From Macrothele yani (taxonomy: Eukaryota > Arthropoda > Arachnida > Araneae > Macrothelidae), in NCBI GenBank assembly GCA_039090855.1, contig CM077002.1, positions 84,944,194-85,008,193 on the forward strand: 64,000 bases of DNA, written 5' to 3'. A model generated the notes under the pieces. That model saw only the letters and a list, made by a program, of their open reading frames with translations, made no database searches and was not told the origin of the DNA. Made by a program: the position numbers and the translations under genes. Below, in pieces: positions 57,779 through 64,000 of this stretch. The first letter of the stretch is position 1, and each line of letters opens with the position of its first letter.

Positions 57779-58401
57779 TATAAAACTGTATGCTGCTTGT
57801 CATTGGTCACGTTTACTAAAGCTAGCTGAAAAGTCCACATTCGAGCCGGGCACAGCCACAGATGAACAAGGAGTCAAAATACTTTGTCGAAATTCGGGCA
57901 AGGGCTGGTTCGACCTAATGAAATAAACCTGCAAATATAGTTAATGCTGTACTCTGATATATGTATATCATAGAATATACAAGGACTGGTGCTGATGTTA
58001 ACCAACTGAATGGATAGCAGATGAATGTCTATGAGCACCAAATGACACATGGCATGTTTGATGTCAAGTTTCACTTAACCAAAACCCACTATTTAAGTAA
58101 ATTAGTGCATTAGTACAGTTAAAATGATGCAGACGCTTGAGCCATGCCCTACTTCGACAATTTCTTTTCTAGCTGTCCGTGGCATTTCGGAATATACAGC
58201 ACATCAATGTGTTCCAACATTGATGAGAAAAGGTTGACAACTCATTCGGAACACATCGAGAAAGTAATTCTCGAAAATGCATCCGTAGTGTTACGATGGT
58301 GTTCCATACTTTTTCCACGAAGTGTTCCGAATGTGTTATGTAAAAATATTGTCTTTTATCATAAAACATTTTGTTGAGAGAGCATCGTTAACACATACAC
58401 A
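57779..58401. other. Stretch with nothing recognised
   Basis: No coding or repeat pattern that I can support; target sequence for the neighbouring SINEs. Confidence 0.45.
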
Positions 58402-58411
58402 TTCGGAACGC

Positions 58412-58587
58412 CACACCGGTGGCGCGATGGCCTCTGATCATTCGTCCGAAAGGGGTCCGGGTTCGAAACCCGGTGAGGCATGGATGTTGTGCTTGTCTTA
58501 CGGCACTGGCTCTCTTCTTTCCCTGGAACCAGTGACCCCAAATTAAGGACGGTGGCCGTTAAACCTCCAATCCAAAAAAAAAAAAAA
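58412..58587 (+). mobile_element. tRNA-derived SINE with target duplication, internally shortened
   Basis: Head ACCGGTGGCGCGATGGCCTC lacks part of box A (the GTCTAAG step is deleted); box B GGGTTCGAAACCCGG intact; the segment between GGACG and GGTGGCCGTTAAACC is also deleted. A14 tail. TTCGGAACGC flanks both sides (58402-58411, 58590-58599). Confidence 0.9.
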
Positions 58588-58599
58588 ACTTTCGGAACG

Positions 58600-59701
58600 C
58601 AATGATCACTTTTTTTTATGAAAATGCCTGTCACAAAATGCTACGAAAGTGTGCGATCTATTCGAAATGATTTGTTACTTGTTTTTTCCACCTCAGAAAC
58701 TCAGTTTGCTTTCATAGTTATCAGGCTTAACACACGAATAAATGGGAACAGCTGTCTTGTAATTTAAACTTGCACCTCTGATATTAATTCCACGTGACAA
58801 TCTAAAACAATATAATTTTCTTTGTTTGAACATATGAACGTTTGTCCCATTTTGTCGCGTACAGCGCACGTGTGTACCACTTTGCTTTGTTGTCATAGAA
58901 ACAAAGACCAATTTTTAACAGCTTCTGGTGTGACGCCACCTCATCTAAATCATTTTGACATGACGTCACTGATGCTTTACGTCCCATGAACAAATCTTTT
59001 GAAACAGAAAAACGCTACGTCAGGAATTTTCGATCTCCTTTGTCGTTCATAAACGACATATAGAATTTTTCATTTAGAATCCAATCGTATGAAATTTAAT
59101 TTTAAGATTTCCTTTGCGAACTTAAAATGTTTATTTTAGATTGTCAAACCAACTTATTTTCTCATTTAAGTCTAAAAATTGAGAATTCTGATAGAGTAGG
59201 TAATAGTGTCTTTTTATTATTTCATGCGTAAACTAAAGAAGCATGATTGGGAACTTTCTTTTTCTTTAAACTACGAAATTCTCAGAATATAACTAGATTT
59301 TTTCGCAGAATATAACCAGATATTATTTTATTAATATTTGTAGAAGAAATGAAAAAGAAAGAAAAAAAAAGGAAAGAAATGAAAACATATTTGTTGTGGT
59401 TCTGCGCATGAACTACCATAACATTTTAACATTTGTAACTGCAGAGTTCTAAGTTTCCGGGGATACGTTTTATAAATTTAACACTTTTCTGCTATCTGGC
59501 AAGAACAGGAGCGTAATTGCTTGCCATCTGCGTGATTTTTTTTTTTATATACAGTACGTGAAACAATGCGCGCTATGTAGCCACTATACCTTTTATGAGA
59601 GGTTTTTGAAGGACGCGAACCACTAAAAAGGCTTGCTTTCAAACGATTTCACAGAAAAATGTCAGAAATATTACAACTGGCTGTAGCTTTTGTTTTTCAT
59701 A
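58600..59701. other. AT-rich stretch, nothing recognised
   Basis: No coding or repeat pattern that I can support. Confidence 0.5.
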
Positions 59702-59703
59702 TA

Positions 59704-60313
59704 CACTGCAAGCCATCCAAAATGCAACACCAAGAAGGAAGCATCCGATTGGCCTGAAATTCGCAGCATGCGTCGCCCGCGAGAGGACATGCAAACGATT
59801 AGCATTGAAGGGCATATACAAATCATGTGCGCCCAGCACGCCACCGAGAAGCACTAAAAGAAGGGTGTACAGAGAAGCACTATAAGAAGGGTGCACAGAA
59901 GGCGGGGTGTAAGTAGTGGAAGTGTGTTGCGCTGCCGGATCTCTGCGTGGGAAGCTTCCTGATGCTTCGTCGCAGAATATGGCAGTCATTCCAGCACGTT
60001 TCAGAGTTTGACAGAGGACGAATAGTGGCTTTTCGCGGCATCGGCGCCCGTGTGGGACGACATCCAGCCACAGTGAGGCGAGTATGGATTCGGTGGGTGC
60101 AGGAGGGACGGACCGTTGCTGCAGCCGCAGCACACCACCGAACGAGAGGACCGGCATGTTATGCGGCGGGCATTGACGGCTCGCACCGCCACATCACGAA
60201 CGTTAGCACAGGAATTAGGACGTATTGCGCAACAACCTGTGTCAGCACGTACCGTTCGACGTCGTCTGCAGGAGCGGGGACTTGTCGCACGGAATGGGCG
60301 CCGTGCGACAAGT
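59704..60313 (+). mobile_element. Tc1-like transposon, copy 3, truncated with a fold-back end
   Basis: Plus-orientation piece of the 20.9/35.0 kb family. The left end CACTGCAAGCCATCCAAAAT follows TA (59702-59703). The transposase N-terminus is present (QSFQHVSEFDRGRIVAF, VGRHPATVRRVWIRWVQEGR, TRTATSRTLAQELGRIAQQP) with frameshifts; everything after RLQERGLVAR is missing. A 26-bp segment near 59850-59900 is duplicated in tandem. The sequence then turns back on itself at 60276-60313. Confidence 0.88.
60276..60313. repeat. Snap-back inverted repeat at the truncated Tc1 end
   Basis: GGACTTGTCGCACGG is followed by AATGGGCG and then CCGTGCGACAAGTCC. The second half is Tc1 sequence in reverse orientation, including bases (GGGCG) beyond the forward stop point. 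Confidence 0.85.
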
Positions 60314-60457
60314 CCACACAACTGCAAGTCCAAAAAAATACACATCTTATTTTCTGAGATATATTTAAGTGAAAGCAAAAACCTTATTTCTGCAAAAGTT
60401 ATCTGTCCACACCAGTGGTGGAAATAGGAATTTCTCGCTGCCGGAACACAACGTACA

Positions 60458-60577
60458 ACTTGTAGTGTTGTCGCCAAAACGACGTCGCAACGTTTTGTCT
60501 ATTTCTGACTCCATAGTCAGAATTCGTCAAAAAGGCTTAACGCAGTTTTGACAGGTTTTGGCGACAACACTACAAGT
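60458..60577. mobile_element. 120-bp MITE with perfect 23-bp inverted ends
   Basis: Left arm 60458-60480 starts ACTTGTAGTGTTGTCGCC; right arm 60555-60577 is its exact complement. The 74-bp centre has no ORF. Target duplication not determined. Confidence 0.85.
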
Positions 60578-61039
60578 GAATGCATTAAAAATTTTATATT
60601 CGCAAACACATTTGCTGTACACATAAAAAAACCATATAAGGAAATTTCGTTATTAAACTTTAAAATGAAATAGTCACATTTAGCTAAAGTCAGAGCTGTT
60701 TTCTTTATTCAGAAGTACGTTTCTTATTAGAAAGACCACGCGAATGTGTGCAGGTGCAATTAAAGGTAACACCCTTTTTGGAGGTATCCTCAAATAACAA
60801 ACATCGGAGAAAAAACGTCAGCTCGTATTTGAGGCAGAGATATGTAAGTAACTACTGTATATACATACATACATACATACATATCACTAAGCTGTTCTCC
60901 GAGATTCAGAGGTTAGCTCCAAAAAGAAATACAAACTTCCAGATATTTTTATTTATTGCTGTCGTATCGAACTTCTTCATTTACAGCGATCTTGACATAC
61001 AACTCGTGCTTCACTGATATCCATTACACGCCGTACACA
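60578..61039. other. Non-coding stretch with a CATA microsatellite
   Basis: (ATAC)n near 60857-60882. Otherwise nothing recognised. Confidence 0.5.
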
Positions 61040-61059
61040 AGATCTTTTATACTTCATAC

Positions 61060-63794
61060 TCATAATCCTTTTCTCATGCAGACACTCCTGAATCTGATCC
61101 ACCCATGTCTTCCTTGGCCTTTCCTTCCTGCCACTTGGGCTGAAAAGATTTTCTTAGTAAGCATTTCATCACTCATTCTTTCAACACGGCCAAACCACCG
61201 AAGCATATTGGTCTCCACCTTGCTAACATTTTGCTTCACATCACACAACTGCAATACATCTTCATTCCTCACACAATCAGATCGTGTCTTGCCACAAACC
61301 CCACGTAAGTAACGCATTTCTCCAGCACACAAACGACTCCTATGTTTCTTCTGCAGTACCCAGGTTTCACTGTCATACATCAGAGTAGGAACAATTACAG
61401 TTTCATACACAGCCATGCGGAACTCTCTAGAGAACCCATCATTCCCCATGTAAAACCTCCCAGAGCAGCTATGACTTTCAGAGAAGAATTCACTCGCCTA
61501 CTGAATTCACCATCCAACTTGTTCTCTCTGTCAAACTGCTTCCTAAATACACAAACTCACTCACCTGGTCAATCACAGTGCCATTTATACTTACATTACA
61601 TTCAGTGCTACCCGTTCCTCTCTCAAACACCATAACTTTGGTTTTTTCCTTATTTATACTCAGTTTTGTATTTCATGCAAACTTCGTGCATTTGAGTCAA
61701 CATACTCTGCAACTCACTTTTGCTCTCTGCTAACAGGACTGTGTCATCAGCATACAGGAATCTGTACACATGGATATTACCAAGACATAAACCAGTATTG
61801 TCTATCTTGGCATCATACATGCACACATCCATAAATATATTAAACAGCCATGGTGACATTACACAAACTTCGTGCATCCGAGTCAACATACTCTGCAACT
61901 CACTTTTGCTCTCTGCTAACAGGACTGTGTCATCAGCATACAGGAATCTGTACACATATATATTACCAAGACATAAACCAGTATTGTCTATCTTGGCATC
62001 ATGCATGCACACATCCATAAATATATTAAACAGCCATGGTGACATTACACAAACTTGTCTGACTCCAGCACCAATAGAAACCCATTTTGATAAAACACCA
62101 TTCACTCGTACACAAGCTCTACTACCAGCATACACGGCTTTTACACTATTAAGTAGATTCGCAGTAACACCATATTCTTTCAATACCTTCCACAGAAGTG
62201 TCCTATTTACTCGGTCGCAAGCTTTCTCTAAATCTATGAAGGCAGTAAAAACTTTCTTCCCAACAGCCAGATACTTTTCAATCATCATGCGTAGTGCAAA
62301 AATCTGGTTAGTGCAGTCTTTACCAGGCATAAAACCACTCTGAACATCCCACACTTTCAATGATGTAAGACCTCATACTTTTTCAATAACAACCTTATCA
62401 AACAGTTTCCCTGGCACACTCAGTAGGCTAATACCACGATAGTTCTTGCATTCAGTCTGATCACCTTTCCCCTTATACAAGGGAACAATAATAGCATCCT
62501 TCGAATCCCGAGGGACCAATCCTAACTCCCAGCACAACTGGCAAATTTCAGTTAACCAGTCAATTATAGAGTCACCACCATATTTCAACATCTCTGCAGT
62601 TATGCCATCAATTCCCGAAGCCTTACCATTCTGAAGAGATTTTAGAGCTTTACACACTTCTTCTCTTGAGATCTCTCCTGTGCTTTCATCCTTCATTGTG
62701 ACATCATCTGCGTCTGTCTCAGAATCAGCTTTGCTTTCCTGATCTAATAACTCACGGAAGCATTCACCCCATCTGTCACTTCTCATTGGGCTCCCATATC
62801 ATTTCCCCAATCTCATTCTGCACACAACTTACAACTTTGTTTCCCCTATTTTTCCTGTCTCATGTACTTCCAGAAGGACTTCCTATCTTTCCAAAAAGCC
62901 AGTTCATGCCTTTCCACTTTCTCCTTCCTATCTTTTGCCTTACTCTTGCGAACCAGCTTAGCAGCTTCATGCTTCTTACAGCGATATTCATCCACAGAGA
63001 CTCTACCTTGCAACATTCCCAAATAGGCTTCCTTCTTTCTCTTTACTGCCTCTTCAATCTCACTATTCAACCATGCACCACCTCTATTGTTACCCACTAT
63101 TGTGGTGCCACAGACCTCTTTAGCAGCAGTGACAACAGAGTTCTTAAAACATTCTCACTTCTTTTATACATTCCTCTCACCAGACTTCAGATCATTCAGT
63201 CATTCTCTGAGTAAGTCAGAATACCGCTGATGATCTTCAAGGAGCCTATCAACCTTTATTCTTTCAATCCTGGGTCTCTTCCTATTCCTTTTTCTCCAAC
63301 TAACATTAAGTTTCACTCGTGACACTACCAAGTAATGATCAGAACCAGCATCCGCACCTTTCATCACACGGGTATCAGCAACTAAGTGTTTCAAACGCTG
63401 ATCGTAGACAACAAAATCTATCACACTCTTTTGACCAAGAGTACGATTTTCCCAAGTATATGTGTGGATATACTTGTGGTTGAAAAATGTATTAGATACA
63501 CACAAACCATTCTCAATGCAGAGTTCAATTAATCGTTCACCATTATCATTCACACAAGGATCATTAAACGTACCCAGAACATTGTCAGAAACTGCATTCT
63601 GCACACCTACTCTAGCATTGAAATCCCCTGCTATTATAACTTTTTCTTTAGCACCAAACTGGCTCAAAACAGCTTTCAACTCATTCCAGAAATCTTCTTT
63701 CTTATCAGAAGGTTCCGAGTCACAAGGAGCATACACTACAACAATTAGAATTCTCTGAAGTTTCACTTTCAAACGAATCCAGAGAATTCTCTCA
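61060..63794 (-). pseudogene. LINE endonuclease-reverse transcriptase, broken
   Basis: Endonuclease 63200-63790: ILIVVVYAPCDSEPSDKKED, VIIAGDFNARVG, NDNGERLIELCIENGL, SVIDFVVYD and DAGSDHYLVV. Linker 62846-63097 with AWLNSEIEEAVKRKKEAY. RT 62373-62786 (LQNGKASGIDGITAEML, LVPRDSKDAIIVPLYKGKGD, NYRGISLL) and 61650-62360 (VQSGFMPGKDCTNQIFALR, FIDLEKACDRVN, MSPWLFNIFMDVC, FLYADDTVLLAESKSEL). C-terminal region 61060-61449 (TLMYDSETWVLQKKHRSRL, NMLRWFGRVERM). The catalytic segment occurs twice in frame. Stops near 62370 and 62830 and frame breaks near 61500-61650 disable it. Confidence 0.85.
61678..62049 (-). repeat. 186-bp in-frame tandem duplication of the RT catalytic segment
   Basis: Units 61678-61863 and 61864-62049, about 97 percent identical. 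Each codes 62 residues including MSPWLFNIFMDVC and FLYADDTVLL, so two YADD motifs follow each other in one open frame. Confidence 0.93.
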
Positions 63795-63976
63795 GCCTCC
63801 CCGGTGGCGCAGTGGTCTAAGCGATGGCCTTTAATCATTCGTCCGAACGGGGTCCGGGTTCGATTCACGGCACTGGCTTTCTCTCTTCCCTGGAACCAGT
63901 GACCCTAAATTAGGGACGGGCGACTGCTTATAGCCCATTTAGTTGCTCACGGTGGTCGTTAAACCTCCAATAAAAA
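63795..63976 (+). mobile_element. tRNA-derived SINE inside the LINE endonuclease
   Basis: Box A TGGCGCAGTGGTCTAAG; box B GGTTCGATT runs directly into CACGGCACTGG, so about 36 bases found in other copies (box B end to TCTTA) are deleted. 3' end GTGGTCGTTAAACCTCCAAT and A7. Flanked by AATTCTCTCA at 63785-63794 and 63977-63986. Confidence 0.92.
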
Positions 63977-64000
63977 AATTCTCTCACACAACTATAGTGA

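Larger units (their letters stand above)
61040..64000 (-). mobile_element. Non-LTR retrotransposon (RTE-like?), SINE-interrupted, runs off window
   Basis: Minus-strand LINE with EN at the right and RT to the left. The clade is uncertain: an RTE- or jockey-group element by wording. Same family as the fragment at 5715-6180. The 5' end lies beyond 64000; the 3' end is about 61040. A SINE (63795-63976) interrupts the endonuclease and a 186-bp tandem duplication (61678-62049) lies in the RT. Confidence 0.85.

Noticed and set aside
60837..60890. Microsatellite as telomeric repeat
   Set aside because: The unit is CATA, not TTAGG or a related telomere unit.

Overview
The window looks like gene-poor, transposon-saturated nuclear DNA of an arthropod. 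No intact host gene was recognised. The evidence is LINE, Penelope-like, Tc1/mariner and hAT relics, a tRNA-derived SINE family with AATAAA/poly-A tails, introns, satellite arrays and a nuclear copy of mitochondrial DNA. The cox1/cox2 fragments read open only with the invertebrate mitochondrial code (TGA as Trp, AGA/AGG as Ser), and their coding strand is rich in G and T. Inverted strand asymmetry of that kind is known in spiders and scorpions, so a chelicerate host is plausible but is an inference.

Layout. 1-5590: degraded Tx1/L1-like LINE on the minus strand (ORF1 with a zinc knuckle, ORF2 with endonuclease and RT). 5.7-9.1 kb: small relics (second LINE family, two Tc1 pieces, a hAT tail, a Gypsy-type gag). 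9.7-13.0 kb: two 5'-truncated RTE-like LINEs separated by a chimeric, partly folded-back mitochondrial insertion (cox2 piece joined to cox1 piece). 13.0-13.9 kb: hAT relic. 14.5-20.7 kb: three nearly identical Penelope-like copies, one inverted and two in tandem, flanked as a block by a single 15-bp target-site duplication; each carries a hammerhead-like ribozyme candidate. 20.9-27 kb: Tc1-like elements, a SINE, a 146-bp satellite and a 440-bp fold-back element. 28.7-30.9 kb: a broken transposase-like gene of a family I cannot name. 31.7-38.9 kb: fold-back, SINEs, a BED-like finger relic, a second full Tc1 copy. 40.4-43.6 kb: a diverged ~150-bp satellite with trimeric higher-order structure, interrupted by a 1.17-kb non-autonomous hAT. 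43.7-44.8 kb: mariner relic. 48.3-57.4 kb: a 9.1-kb hAT element with a two-exon transposase gene; its intron houses a second complete hAT and its second exon a 20-bp SINE tip. 57.5-64 kb: SINEs, a truncated Tc1, a MITE, and a LINE running off the window end with an in-frame duplication of its RT catalytic motif and a SINE in its endonuclease.

The genes form no host pathway. What is informative is insertion history: nested insertions with readable target-site duplications give a relative order, and the Penelope block, mitochondrial chimera and truncated Tc1 show inverted junctions suggestive of template switching or end-joining. All clade names rest on motif recognition by eye; no database search was run.
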